DNA from: JBDTSW01 sp963782605
Lineage (GTDB): Bacteria; Actinomycetota; Thermoleophilia; Solirubrobacterales; 70-9
Assembly (NCBI GenBank): GCA_963782605.1
Contig: CAWAKK010000010.1
Span: forward strand, 1-64,000
Direction of reading: 5' to 3'
DNA length: 64,000 bases
Shown here: positions 21,303-36,222 of the stretch, in pieces
Layout: each line of letters opens with the position of its first letter
Position numbering within the stretch: the stretch's first letter is position 1
Translations under genes and position numbers: made by a program
Notes under the pieces: generated by a model
Told to the model about the DNA's origin: nothing
The model's input: the letters and a program-made list of their open reading frames with translations, nothing else
Databases searched by the model: none

Positions 21303-24300
21303 TCAGGCAGTTCGAGTGCGCAGGTTCACTCCATCGAGATCGTTCTCGTCGCTGCCCGTGTCGTCCGCGGCCGGTTCCAGCTCGCCGGCCCGCCACAACC
21401 GGGCAAACCGCCCGCCCTGCGCGAGCAGCGCGGCGGGCGGGCCCTGCTCGGCGATCCGCCCGCCGTGCAGGACGACCACGCGGTCCGCGCGTGCCGCCGT
21501 CGCCAGCCGGTGCGCGACGACGAACGCGGTGCGCCGTGACGTCACGCGGTCGCCCGCCGCGAGCACCGCGGCCTCGGTCGCGGGGTCGAGCGCGGCCGTC
21601 GCCTCGTCGAAGAGCAGCAGGTCCGGGGCGACGAGCTCGGCGCGGGCCAGCGCGACGAGCTGGCGCTGCCCCGCCGACAGCCCCTGCCCGCGCTCGCCGA
21701 CCGGGCGTGCGGAAGCCCTGCGGCAGCCGGGCCGACGAGCTCGAGCGCCCCGACCGCGCGCGCCGCGGCCTCGATCTCGGCGGGCGTGGCGTCCGGGCGT
21801 CCGTAGGCGATGTTCGACGCGACGTCGCCGGTGAACAGGTGCGCCTCCTGCGGGACCACCCCGAGCCGCTGGCGGAAGCCGGCCAGCCGGTAGCGCGCAC
21901 GTCGACCCCGTCGACGAGCACCGCGCCGCGGCCCGCGTCGTAGAACCGCGCGAGCAGCTTGACCAGCGTCGACTTGCCCGCTCCCGTCGCGCCCGACCAG
22001 CGCGACGGTCTCCCCCGGCGCCACCCGCAGCGACACCCCGTCGAGCGCGGGCCGGTCCGCGCCGGCGTAGGAGAAGCCGACGTCGCGCAGCTCCACCTCG
22101 CCGCGCAGGCGACCGGGCACGTCCAGCGGTCCCGTCGTCCGGGAACGGTGGTGGGGGTACGCAGCAGGTCACCGATGCGCCGCAGCCCGATGCGGGCCTG
22201 CTGGTAGCCGTCGAAGACCTGGGAGAGCTGCTGGACGGGTGCGAAGAACAAGCCGAGGTAGAGCAGGAACGCGGTGAGCACGCCGGGCGTCAGCGCGCCC
22301 GCGGCGACGCGGTCGGCACCGACGCCGAGCACCGCGGCCGTCGCGAGGTCGCTCAGCAGCGCGACGAACGGGAAGAACGTCGCGATGTAGCGCTGCGCCC
22401 GCAGCCGGGAGCGACGGTAGGCCAGGCTGCGGTCGCCGAACACGGGCGGAGCTGTACTGCTCGCGCGTGAAGGCCTGGGCGACCCGCACGCCGGTGACGT
22501 TCTCCTGCATGTCGGCGTTGACGACGGCCACCCGCTCGCGGGCCTCCGCGTACGCGCGCGACGACAGCACCCGGAACCAGAGCGTCGCCACGATCAGCAC
22601 CGGCAGGACGGCGAGCGCGACCAGCGCCAGCTCCGGATCGGTGACGAGCAGCGCGACGGCCACCCCGACGACGGTGAGCAGGCTGACGACCGCCTGGGCC
22701 AGCCCGGTCTGCAGGAACGACGACAGCGCGTCGACGTCCGTGGTCATCCGGGTCATGATCCGGCCCGACAGCTCGCGCTCGTAGTAGTCGAGCCCGAGCC
22801 GCTGCAGGTGGGCGTAGCTGCGCACGCGCAGCAGGTAGAGCAGGCTCTCGCCGGCCCGCGCGGTGACCACGGTCTGGACGGCGACCACCACCCAGCTCAG
22901 CGCGACGATCCCGAGCCCGAGCAGCACCGCGGTCAGCAGCGGCCCGGGCGCGCCCGCGGTGATCCCGTAGTCGACGGCGTAGCGGGCGACGGTCGGGAAC
23001 GCGAGCGTCGTCACCGCGTCGAGGCCGACGAGCAGGATCGTCAGCGCGAGCAGGCCGCGGACCGGGCGCAGCAGCCGGACGAGCCGGAACCGGGGTCGGG
23101 GGCGGTGGGGTCCTCGCCCGGGAGGCGGGGGACGTCGGTGGCGGGCGGCAGCGCGTCGACGGCGGCGAGCAGCTCGGGCGTGGCGGCGATGCCGCCGAGG
23201 TCGGACATCGGCCCGCCGCGCCCCGAACCCGGCAGCGCGGTCACGAGCCGGCCGCGCATCGGCGTCGTCGACGGCGGTCGGGCCACAGCTCCGGGGACAC
23301 GCCGTCCGGACGAACGGCACTCTCGTCGGAACCTATGCGACGGATGGGCCGCTCGTCCGCGGTCGCGAACAGCGCGCGGAACAGCGGGCTGCGCACGGTC
23401 AGCTCCGCCTCCGTGCCCACGTCCACCACCCGGCCGCGGTCGAGCACCGCGATCCGGTCCGCCAGCGCCAGCGTCGAGCGCCGGTGCGCCACGAGCAGCG
23501 TGGTCCGGCCGGCCGTCAGGTCGCGCAGCGTCTCGTGGATCGCCGCCTCGGTGGTGTTGTCGACCGCCGAGGTGGCGTCGTCGAGGACCAGCACCCGCGG
23601 GTCGGCGAGCACCGCGCGGGCCAGCGCGACGCGCTGCCGCTGGCCGCCCGAGAGCGTCAGCCCGCGCTCGCCGACCAGCGTGTCGTAGCCGTCGGGCAGG
23701 CTCGTCGACGAACTCCGCCACCTGCGCGGCCTCCGCCGCCGCGCCGCACCTGCTCGTCGGTGGCGTCGGGGCGGCCGTAGGCGATGTTGGCCCGGATCGT
23801 GTCGGAGAACAGGAAGGCGTCTTCGAACACCATGCCCGAGCGCCGACCGCAGCTCCGACCAGGCGCAGCTGCCGACACCGGCACGCCGCCGAGGCACACC
23901 CGCCCGTCCTGCGGGTCGTAGAAGCGGGCGAGCAGCTGGGTGACCGTCGACTTGCCCGAGCCCGGCGGCCCGACCAGCGCCACCGTCTCCCCCGGCTCGA
24001 CGCGCAGCGTCAGCCCGTCGAGCACCGGCGCGCCGTCCGCGTAGCCGAACCGCACGTCGTCCAGCTCGACCGACGAGCGGGCCCTGCGGCAGCGGCACCG
24101 GGTCCGGCGGGTCGGTGACCTGCCGGCCGGGCGTCGACGAGGTCGTAGACCCGCTCGACGCCGGCCCGCGCCAGCTGCGCGCTGACCACCAGCGCGCCGA
24201 TCATCCGGGCCGGCCCGACGAGCTGGCGTGACGTAGGTGGTGAAGGCGAGGAAGGTGCCGAGCGAGATCGAGCCGGAGAGCGCCATCGCGCCGCCGATGC

Positions 24301-25100
24301 CGATCACGCCGACCTGACCGAGGGTCGGCAGCGCCAGCAGCGCCGGGTTGAGCCGCGCGGTCATCCGGGCCGCGCGCATGCGCTCGGCGAACAGCCGGCG
24401 CGCCCGCCCCTCCAGCGTGGCGACCTCGCGCGCCTCCTGGCCGAAGCCCTTGACCACCCGGACGCCGGTGACGGTCTCCTCCACCTGCTGCGCGACGTCC
24501 GCCGCCTGCTGCTGCGCCGACCACGTGGCCGGGAACAGCGACCGGCGCGACCGGATCGTGACGATCGCCGCGGCCGGCAGCACGACGAGCGTGACGAGGG
24601 TGAGCAGCGGCGAGAGCCACAGCATCGCCGCGACCGAGGTGACGACGAGCGAGGCGGTGCCGAGCGTGAACGGGCACCATCGACAGCAGCCCCTGCAGGA
24701 GCTGCAGGTCCGTGATCGCCCGCGACGCCACCTGCCCGGTGCGCAGCGCGTCCTGCCGCTCGCCGTCGAGCCGCGTGACGGCGTCGAACACGCGGCGGCG
24801 CAGGTCGTGCTGGACGTCGAGGGAGAGGCGCCCGGCGAAGTAGCGGCGGACGAACGACAGGCCGTACTGGACGAGCGCGAGCGCGACCAGCGCGGCGACG
24901 AAGGGGACGAGCACGGCGGTGGAGCCGGCCACGGCGTCGTCGACGACGACGCGGGTCAGCAGCGGCCCGACGGCACCCAGGCCGACACCGACCACGGACG
25001 AGACGAGCGCGGCGGCCGTGACTCCGGGGTGGCGCAGGCAGGCACCGGTCAGGCGGCGGATCCACCCCCGTCGCTCCTGAGGGGAACGAGGGGACTGCAC
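21303..25100 (-). CDS. Tandem ABC exporter, two TMD-NBD halves (frameshifted)
   Basis: ABC transporter of the multidrug/lipid exporter type, apparently one protein of about 1,260 residues with order TMD-NBD-TMD-NBD. The GTG at 25100 starts the first half; NBD1 has Walker A GPPGSGKSTVTQLLARFYD, signature TLSGGQRQRVALARA and Walker B VLVLDDATSAVD. A linker (GVSPELWPD, then ATPELLAAVDALPPATDVPR) leads to TMD2 at about 23080. NBD2 has GATGAGKSTLVKLLARFYD, LSAGQRQLVALARA and LLLFDEATAALD. About 14 frame changes occur; one near 23278 lies in the linker, so two adjacent genes cannot be fully excluded. Substrate unknown. Confidence 0.78.
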
Positions 25101-25173
25101 CCCTCCACGGTAGGCCGATCTCCGCCCGGCCGTCGGGCAACGCCCTGACGGGTCCGCGCGGACGTTCGGCCGT

Positions 25174-25222
25174 GAGCGAACGTGCCGCCACTCGCGCCGG
25201 CGCAAACGTGCCGACTCGCGCG
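25174..25222. repeat. Two further copies of the 22-bp intergenic repeat
   Basis: Two copies of the AACGTGCCGACTCGCG core (the reverse form of the repeat at 18939-19101), at 25174-25196 (interrupted by a small insertion) and 25200-25222. They lie in the 125-base gap between the ABC-2 permease stop and the exporter start. Confidence 0.75.
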
Positions 25223-25225
25223 GCG

Positions 25226-26053
25226 TCAGGTGACGTCGCGGCGGTCGCCGACCGTCCAGGCGATCACCGCGGCCAGCGCCGCCCACCCGGCCAGCACCGA
25301 CAGCGCGCCCCACCACGGCGGCGGGGCCGTCACGCCCGCCAGCTCCTCGACCAGCCGGTCCGCGAACCCCGGGCCCGCCAGCGCGCGGGCCGGGAAGTCG
25401 TAGATCGCGACGTCGCCCGCGTTGCCGGGCAGGTACGGGGTCAGCCGGGCCAGGGCCGGGGAGCCGGAGTTGTTCAGCACCGCCGCCAGCACCAGCTCGC
25501 CGATCTGCAGGTACACCAGCAGCGCGACGAGCGCGCCCACCTGGTTCGCGAGCAGGATCCCCAACGCCGCGCCCAGCACACCCCACAGCGCGGCGACCGT
25601 CACCCCGACGGCGGCGACGCCGGCGAGCGCCTCGGCGCCCGGAACGCGGCCCGGCGCCCTGCCCGAGCACCCCGGCCGCGACCCCCACCAGCACGGCGAC
25701 CACCGCGTACAGCGCGCCGACGCAGGCGCCGGCCACGAGCTTGCCGACGAGCACGCGCCCCCGGCCACCGGCGGTCAGGTAGGCGGTGGTGACCGTGCGG
25801 TGCCGGAACTCCCCCGCCGCGGCCACCGTGCCGTACACCGCGGCGAACACCACCGTCAGCGTCAGCGTGAAGGCCACGGACGCGGGCAGCACCGGGAAGT
25901 CACCGCCGTGCCGCCGAGCTCGTCGCCGAGCAGCCCGCCGAACAGGTTCACGAGCAGGGCCAGCGCCACGACGGGGATCAGCAGCCCCCACCACAGCCGC
26001 GTCGACGCGACCCGCCGCCACTCCGCCCGCAGCACCGGGACGAGCGCCGTCAT
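25226..26053 (-). CDS. ABC-2 type permease (frameshifted)
   Basis: Membrane subunit of an ABC-2 transporter with about six hydrophobic segments. The ATG at 26053 gives MTALVPVLRAEWRRVASTRL, the usual ABC-2 N-terminus with a first membrane helix (LLIPVVALALLVNLFGG). Next come FTLTLTVVFAAVYGTVAAAG, EFRHRTVTTAYLTAGGR and two later helix pairs, ending AWTVGDRRDVT. Frame changes lie near 25908 and 25645. The start overlaps the ATPase stop as ATGA, so the two are coupled. Substrate unknown; the pair resembles bacitracin- or drug-export systems of actinomycetes. Confidence 0.8.
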
Positions 26054-26975
26054 CGCCGCACCCCCGGACACGAGCTGCAGGAACATCTGCTCCAGGTCCA
26101 CCCGCTCCTCCACCAGGCCGTGCACCGCCACGCCCGCCGCGAGCGCGACGTCGCCGACGCGGGCCGCGTCCACCCCGCCGACGCCCAGCCGCCCGTCGGG
26201 CAGTGTGTCGATCTCGACGACCCCCGCCGCGGCGAGCGCCTGCGCCAGCCGGACCGGGTCGGGGCACCGGACGAGCACCCGCGCCCTCCCCGCACCCCGG
26301 AGCTGCTCCAGCCCGCCCTGGTAGACGCAGCGACCGCCGTCGATGACGACGAGGTGGTCGACGCCCTGCTCGACCTCCGCGAGCAGGTGGCTGCTCACCA
26401 GCACCGTGCGCCCCTGCCGGGCGAACCCCCGCAGGAACGCCCGCAGCCAGGCGATGCCCTCGGGGTCCAGGCCGTTCGCGGGCTCGTCGAGGACCAGCAC
26501 GCGCGGGTCGCCCAGCAGCGCGGTGGCCAGCGCCAGGCGCTGCTTCATGCCGAGCGACCAGCCACCGACCGCGCGCCCCGCCGCGTCCGCCAGGCCGACC
26601 AGGCCGAGCACCTCGTCGACCCGGCGGTCCGGCACGCCCAGCGCCGCGGCCGCCACCCGCAGGTGCGCGCGCCCGCTGCGCGCCGGATGGAAGCCCTGCG
26701 CCTCCAGCACGGCGCCGACCACCCGGCCGGGCGCGGCCAGCTCCGCGAACCGCGCGCCGTCGATCCGCGCCTCGCCGGAGGTCGGCGTCGACCAGGCCGA
26801 GGATCATCCGCAACGTGGTGGTCTTGCCGGAGCCGTTCGGCCCGAGGAAGCCGGTCACGCCGCCGGGCTCGACGGTGAAGCTGAGCCCGCTCACGGCGGT
26901 GACCCCGGTCGATCCGGCACTGCCGAACTGCTTGGTCAGGTCGTGGACGGTGATGCGCCCGCTGCCGTCGTTCAC
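26050..26975 (-). CDS. ABC transporter ATP-binding protein (frameshifted)
   Basis: ATPase partner of the ABC-2 permease, about 308 residues. Walker A is GPNGSGKTTT, the Q-loop region GAVLEAQGFHP, the signature SLGMKQRLALATALLGDPRV (the form usual in this subfamily) and Walker B VLVLDEPANGLDPEG, followed by SSHLLAEVEQ. The GTG at 26975 is the start (NDGSGRITVHDLTKQFGS). A frame change lies near 26775. Near the end an extra G in a run around 26065 shifts the frame; correcting it gives SGVRR and a stop that overlaps the permease ATG. Confidence 0.88.
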
Positions 26976-26983
26976 CAGCGCGC

Positions 26984-27729
26984 CTAACCGGCCGCGGCGC
27001 CGGACGCGTCGCGGTCCGCCGCGTCGCCGCGGACGGCCGCGAGGATCGCCGCCGCCCACCGGGCGTGGCCGACGTCGTTGGGCTGGTAGCACGCGCCGCA
27101 CCAGCGACCGCGCCGCGGACTGGCGTCCCACACGTCCGCGACCCGCAGCCCGCGGCGGGCCGCCTCCTCGCGGACGACGGCGTTCAGCGCGGCCGACGTC
27201 CGCGTGCTCCACACCGGCGGCAGGGTCGCGACGACGGCGCCCTCGGGCAGCGCGGCGAGCAGCGCGCGCAGCCGGGCCTCGACGCCGCGCGGCCGGCCCA
27301 GCACGTCCGCGGTGCCGACGATGCAGGTCACCAGGTCCGCAGGCTGCTCGCGCGGTCAGCGCCCGGAGCTCGGGCAACTGCCGGGCCAGCACGTCGTCGA
27401 TGTCGGCGCCGTCCGACGCCAGGTTGACCACGCGCCACGGAGAACCGCCGGCGCCCAGAGCCTCGGCGACGAGCCGGACGTAGCTCGATGTCGCGCGTGC
27501 TCGCCCCCAGCCCCAGGCTCGCGCCGTCGCCGAGCACGACCCACAGCGGGCCCGAGCCGTGGCGCGCTTCGAGGTTCGCGGCCGACCACTCGTCCGCGAC
27601 GGCGGCCACCCGCATCCGGCGCGCCGAGGCGCCGGGCAGGAACGCACCGACGAACCGCTCACCGCCCGCCCGGACACGGTGCAGCACCGACAGCACGCGC
27701 TCGGCGCGCTCGTGCAGGTTGGGCCCCAT
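26984..27729 (-). CDS. SGNH/GDSL-type hydrolase (frameshifted)
   Basis: Predicted esterase or lipase of the SGNH family, about 248 residues. Block I with the nucleophile region is VVLGDGASLGLGAST, the central block is VVNLASDGADIDDVLARQLP, block III is TCIVGTADVLG and block V, with the Asp and His, is NDVGHARWAAAIL. The ATG at 27729 gives MGPNLHERAERVLSVLHRV. Frame changes lie near 27485 and 27340. It ends eight bases before the ABC ATPase start and could belong to that operon. Block I has alanine before serine (DGAS) rather than GDSL, seen in other distant members. Confidence 0.75.
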
Positions 27730-27862
27730 CGTTCTCCCCCTCGCTGCGCCGGGTGCGGCGCGGGAGCGCCGCGGCTCGGCCCGCCCCGCGGTGACGCTGC
27801 GGGACCCGAATCCCCGGCGGTGCACACCGTACCGCCGCGCCGCGGACTCGATCGGCCGCCGG

Positions 27863-28247
27863 TCAGCCCGCCCGCCAGGGCCACCGCCGCTCCTGCGCGG
27901 CGAGGGCGTGCACCCGCTCCACCGCCGACTTCGCCCACACCTCGGTCGCGGCCGGCCGCCGACGAGGCCGTAGGCGTGGTCCGACGCGGGCGTCCCCTCC
28001 GCGGATCGGTGACCGCACGAGCGAGCACACGAATGCTCGTCATCCGGCCGGTGACCGCAGCGAGCCACGTCGTGCACCGCCGCACACGACGCCACGTGCG
28101 GGCCGCGCTGCAGCGAGGTCCGCACGACCCGACCTCGACGGCCTCGCCGGGTACGACCTGCGCCGAGTACGTCCGCACGGGCAAGTCATACCCCGGCGCG
28201 CACGCCCGGCAACGTCGGGTGCCGGTACCCCGGGGCACCCGCGGCAA
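27863..28247 (-). CDS. Unresolved small gene (frameshifted)
   Basis: A coding signal of about 125 codons. The C-terminus reads clearly as EVWAKSAVERVHALAAQERR then WPWRAG and a stop at 27863, with high third-position GC. Upstream, LQRGPHVASCAAVHDVA and ASDHAYGLVGGRP lie in a second frame and PGYDLPVRTYSAQVVPGEAV in a third. No family was recognised. The start is uncertain; 28247 is only the outer limit. The remaining stretch on the right (28248-28347) shows no gene, and 27730-27862 is non-coding as far as can be seen. Confidence 0.35.
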
Positions 28248-28347
28248 TGCCCTCGATCAGGCGAACCGGGACCCGTGGTCGTGCACCCAGCGTGAACACT
28301 CACACTGGAGGACAACCCTCTGCCACCGACCCGCAGGGAGCCCCTAG

Positions 28348-29129
28348 TTGCTCGAGCCGGCCGTCCGGACCGCCGACTGCCCGCTGGGCCCCGACCAGTA
28401 CCGCTACATCGCGACGCGGGGCTGGTGGATGGGCAGCTTCGGCACCTCGACCGGGCTGCTGCTGCACCTGACCGAGCAGTGGATCCGGCAGTGGGTGCCC
28501 GCCCGTCCCGAGCGCGACTGGCTGCTCGACCGCGAGGTCACCGGCCGGGTGCGCTGGCTGACCGGCTCCGCGGAGGAGGCCGACGACGAGGGCTTCGATC
28601 CCGCCGCCGGCGTCCCGACCGGCCGGTTCCGCGCCGCGCACGGCGACTTCTACGCGGGGCTCGACGACCTGCCCGCGCGCGTCCGCGCCCGGGCAACTGG
28701 CACGCCCCGACCCCCGCGTTCCTCGACCGCCTGCCGCGCGACCCCCGGGCGCTGCTCTGCTGCCTGCGCGCCGACGGCCCGGAGGGCCGCACCGCGTCGC
28801 AGCCGTTCACCCGGGCGGTGGGCGCGCTGCGCAGCGGGCTGGTGCCCGCGGACCTGCGCGCCGCCCTGTACGCCGCGCTGACCGCGCTCCCCGCGGTCGA
28901 CGTCGACGAGCACGCGACCGACTGCGAGGGCAACCCGCGCGTCGCGCTCGTGCACGACGACGGCCCCACGCGCACCGAGCTGATCATCGACCCGGCGGAC
29001 GGCGCGTTCGCCGGCGAGCGCGACACGCTGCGCACCGCGTCCCGGCTCGGGCTTCCCGCGGGCACCGTCGTGCTGTGCACGTCGGTGACCACTCGCGTGG
29101 TCGACACGCTCGGCGGCCTGCCCCGCTGA
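28348..29129 (+). CDS. CU044_5270-like exported protein, N-terminal anchor not in frame
   Basis: Resembles actinobacterial proteins of the CU044_5270 type, usually membrane-anchored and encoded beside a sigma factor. Recognisable pieces are GPDQYRYIATRGWWMGSF, then WLLDREVTGRVRWLTGSAEE, FLDRLPRDPRALLCCLRAD, ALRSGLVPADLRAALYAALT and GTVVLCTSVTTRVVDTLG. The expected N-terminal membrane segment is missing: a TAG sits directly before 28348 and the frame upstream is lost, so the true start probably lies further left behind a frame change. Another change lies near 28695. No sigma factor gene is adjacent. Confidence 0.65.
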
Positions 29130-29298
29130 ACCCGTTCACCTGAGACATCGGCCACCTGCACCGATTCCGACACCGATTCGGGTCGGAAGGCAGGGAGATC
29201 GACGCCCCGGAGGGCGGTGCCGGGTTCGCGCGGGCGGGGGCTAGCCTGGGATGCAGCCCTCGCAACGACGATGCGATCCGATCAAGGCGGTTCTCAGC

Positions 29299-33094
<3,796 letters not shown>

Positions 33095-33113
33095 CCGGTC
33101 TGGGCGGCTGACG

Positions 33114-33290
33114 GTGTACGCGACCGACCGGGGCATCGAGGAACTGCTGGAGCGCCGGGGTGAGGAGACGGTGAGCGTGGAGTGGCTGGCGGAGCGGCTG
33201 CGCACGTTCGTCGACCTCAACCCGGCGTTCGAGAACGCCGTGGAACGGGTGGCGAGCTTCCTGGCGCGTGACGACGCCGACGACGAGTAG
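33114..33290 (+). CDS. DUF6104 small protein
   Basis: A 58-residue acidic protein, start GTG at 33114 (YATDRGIEELLERRGEE, then WLAERLRTFVDLNPAFENAV). It matches the DUF6104 family, which in actinobacteria commonly follows the 2-oxoglutarate decarboxylase gene; here it starts 19 bases after kgd. Function unknown. The frame is intact. Confidence 0.8.
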   Translation: MYATDRGIEELLERRGEETVSVEWLAERLRTFVDLNPAFENAVERVASFLARDDADDE

Positions 33291-33297
33291 CGAGCGG

Positions 33298-33685
33298 TCA
33301 GCGCCACCCGGACCGAACGACCAGCGCTCGGCGGCCTCGATCACCGCGGCCGCCGCCCGCGTCGAAGGCGACGATCAGGGCGTCGAGGTCGTCCGGGTCG
33401 GCGTCCGGGCTGCGGTCGGGCTGCGGCGGGGACCGCAGCATCAGCCAGTCTTCCTTCCAGAGCGTGTCGAGGACGTTCTCCCACTGCATGTCGACGGCGA
33501 ACCTGGCCAGGGCCGCGTGGGCCCGGTCGGTGGCCGCCCTGGCCGAGTCGAGGTCGAGCCAGTCTCCGCCAGCTCGTCGGCCCGGCCGCGGTCCCGCTCG
33601 CGCAGCGCGTCCGCCGCGACGGTCAGCTCGCCGATGACGTCCTTGTAGGCGCGCACCGCGTCCGGGCGCCGTCCGTGCCGCTCAT
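33298..33685 (-). CDS. Small protein coupled to FtsK-like ATPase (frameshifted)
   Basis: About 129 residues. The ATG at 33685 overlaps the ATPase stop as ATGA. N-terminal part AVRAYKDVIGELTVAADALR is helical; the C-terminal part reads AVDMQWENVLDTLWKEDWLM then LDALIVAFDAGGG. Frame changes lie near 33665, 33565 and 33345. No family recognised. Tight overlap with the ATPase gene implies a functional link. It is convergent with the DUF6104 gene, eight bases apart. Confidence 0.55.
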
Positions 33686-35560
33686 GCCAGCTCCGCGGAC
33701 TCGTCGGTGGCTCGCGGTGCTCTTGCCGCCGACGGCCGGGACGATCACGACCTCCGGCCGGGAGTGCCGCGCCCGGTCGAACAGCAGCGCCGCGGCCGGG
33801 CCGCGGCGACCAGACGGGCAGCAGCCCCGGGGCGCCAGCGGGCCGAGCTCGGCGCCCTGGACGTCGAGCGCGAGGAACGCAGCCCGAGGTCGTCCGGTGA
33901 CGCCGACATCGAGAGCAGCGACTTCAGCCGGGCCGGGCTGCGCCACCACCCGATCGTGTGCACACCGACCTCCGGCCCGAACCGCAGCACCTTCCGCAGG
34001 CTTCTCGGTCAGCACGCGGTCCTGCAGGACGGCGTCGGCCGCGTCCGCGGCGTAGAGCACCAGGTAGGTCGGGGGGTGGTCGCCGCTCGACAGCCGCTCG
34101 ACGACATCCCGCGGCCCAATCGGCGGCCGAGCTTGGCGAAGCTCGTCGAGCCGGATGATCTCGGGGTGCCGGGACAGCCGTTGGCGAGGACGTCCGCCAG
34201 GGTCGTAGGCCTCCGCGACGAGCGGGGCGAGCACGAAGACGGCCCGTCGGTCGCGGCCGTGCTGCGCGTCCAGCGACAACGCCGCGGCGGCGAGCACGCG
34301 CACGGCGTCCGTGCCGTCCGCGCCGATGACACCGATGTTGCGGCCGGGCACGGCGGGCAGCGCAACGGTGGCGGGCCGGCCGTGGACGTCGATGCACTGG
34401 CCGACGAGCGCCCTCGGGCGGCCGGTGGCCGCGCAGCATCGTGATCAGGTCGGCGGCCTGCGGCGCCTTGCTGCCGTCGAACAGGCGGCCTTGTCCGGGT
34501 CGCCCGCGGTGGCGATTCGTGCAGCGTGTCGCAGCACCCGGTCGACCGCTTCCTTGCGGCGGCGTCGGGGATGCGCACGATCTCGTTGCCGTGCGGCGAC
34601 GCCCGACTCGTGGTTGACCACGGCGTGCCAGCGCGGACAGGTGCAGCGTGGCGTCGTTGGTCTCGGCCAGCACCCGGCGGGCCCGGGGCAGCGCGATCCG
34701 CAGCGTGAACTGCGCGACGAGCGCCGGGACGGCCCCACAGCGCCTCGATGCCGGACACGTCCTGGCTGGCCAGCACGAGGTGGATGCCCTGGGAGCGGCC
34801 GCGCCGGGCCAGGTCCTCGAGCAGCGTGCACGGCCTCGTCGGTGACCGCGTCCCGCCCGGCCGAGCAGCACCTGGAACTCGTCGATCGACCGCGACGATC
34901 CGCGGCCAGTGCCCGTCCGGGTCCTCGGCGCGCAGCTCGGCCAGCTTGGTCACCTCGTACCGCTTGGCCGCCTCGGCCCGGCGGCGCAGCTCGTCGCCGA
35001 GGTGCCGCAGCAGCGCCAGCCCGAACTCGCGGTCGGTGTTGACGTTGACGCCGACCAGCCGGACGTGCGGCAGCCAGCTCGGGTCGCGCCGGCCCGGCGC
35101 GAACCGGGCGAACGACACGCCCTCCTTGAAGTCGAGCAGGTAGAACGCCAGCTCGTCGGGGGAGTAGCGGGCGGCCAGCGAGCCGATCCAGGCGAGATCA
35201 GGTTGGTCTTGCCGGAGCCGGACGGGCCGCCGATCAGCGCGTGCGGGGGTCGTCGCCCAGCGTCAACTCGACGGGCAGCCCCTCGGTGAAGCCGATCGGG
35301 GCGCACAGCCCTGCGCGATGGACCGTGTGGTCCCCCACTTCGGACCGGGCGGCAGCAGGTCGCGCAGGGCGCTGACCCGCGTGCGCCAGCGCTCGTGCTC
35401 TCGGCGATCGTCGCGGGAGATCGCGGTCAACGCCGCGTGCGGCAGCGGCGGGTCGGGCACCACGGTGACGTGTGGGCCGGTCATCGAGGTGACGGCGACG
35501 GTGGCGTGGCCCGTGCCGTCGGGTACCGAGTGCAGCCGTACCGACTCCAGCGGCGGACCG
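33682..35560 (-). CDS. FtsK/SpoIIIE-like ATPase, N-terminus lost at junction (frameshifted)
   Basis: C-terminal part of a large FtsK/HerA-type ATPase. The visible order is a lead-in (HSVPDGTGHATVAVTSMTG), then APIGFTEGLPVELTLGDD, Walker A GGPSGSGKTN, FYLLDFKEGVSFARFAP-like sequence, DREFGLALLRHLGDELRRRA, the Walker B-like IDEFQVLLGGRD region and LVLASQDVSGIEAL. A second ATPase-like segment (NIGVIGADGTDAVRVLAAAA) follows nearer the C-terminus, ending ESAELA. About 15 frame changes occur. The gene is cut on its 5' side by the sequence change near 35560. Role unknown; the architecture recalls DNA or protein translocases such as EccC but no ESX genes are nearby. Confidence 0.7.
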
Positions 35561-35575
35561 GACGGCCATCGTCCG
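35555..35575. other. Probable chimeric junction B
   Basis: Coding changes here from the minus-strand FtsK-like ATPase (last readable residues PPLESVRLHSVPDG) to the plus-strand kinase (first readable residues SERERRRWARELHDE). Both genes lack their 5' parts at this point. GC content, codon use and frameshift density also change. Confidence 0.75.
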
Positions 35576-36222
35576 AGCGCGAGCGGCGGCGCTGGGCACG
35601 GGAGCTTCACGACGAGACGCTCCAGGCCATGGGGGCGATGCGGGTCGTGCTGGCATCGGCGGCCCGAACGAGCTCGGACTCCCAGCTGCGCCGCACGGTC
35701 GAACGGGCGGTCGAGCAGCTCGCCGACGAGATCGCCGCACTGCGCGGCCTGATCTCGGAGCTGCGGCCCGCCGCCCTGGACGAGCTCGGGCTCGCGGCTG
35801 CCATCGAGGGACTGGTCGAGCAGCAGGCAACCTCGGGCGAGCTCGAGATCGATGCAGAGGTCGACCTCCTGGTCGGCCACACCACGGATCCCATGCGCCT
35901 CGAGCCCGAGCTCGAGTCGACCCTGTACCGGGTCATCCAGGAGGCGCTCACCAACGTCGTCAAGCACTCCGGCGCCGAGCGCGTACGGCTGGTTCTGCGA
36001 GAGGCCGAGGAACGCATCGAGATCCTGGTGCGCGACGACGGGTGCGGCTTCGAGCCGGACGGTGCGACCAACGGCCTGGGACTGGTGGGGATGCGGGAGC
36101 GGATCGAGCTCGCCGACGGCGAACTGGACGTGCGGTCCCGGCCCGGCGCGGGCACAACCCTCCGGGCATGGGTTCCGGCGCGCTGGCCTCAGGACTCGAT
36201 CAGCTTGCGATCGAGCGCGTAG
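35570..36222 (+). CDS. Histidine kinase, NarL-partner type, sensor part missing
   Basis: About 217 codons of the catalytic half of a two-component sensor. The dimerisation/phospho-acceptor helix is ERRRWARELHDETLQAMGAM with the acceptor histidine, as in HisKA_3 kinases. The ATPase domain shows VIQEALTNVVKHSG (N box), VRDDGCGFEPDG (G1) and GLGLVGMRERIELADGELDV then GAGTTL (G2). The N-terminal sensor or membrane region is replaced by unrelated sequence at junction B, so no start codon can be given. Its 3' end overlaps the response-regulator gene on the other strand by 34 bases. Confidence 0.85.
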
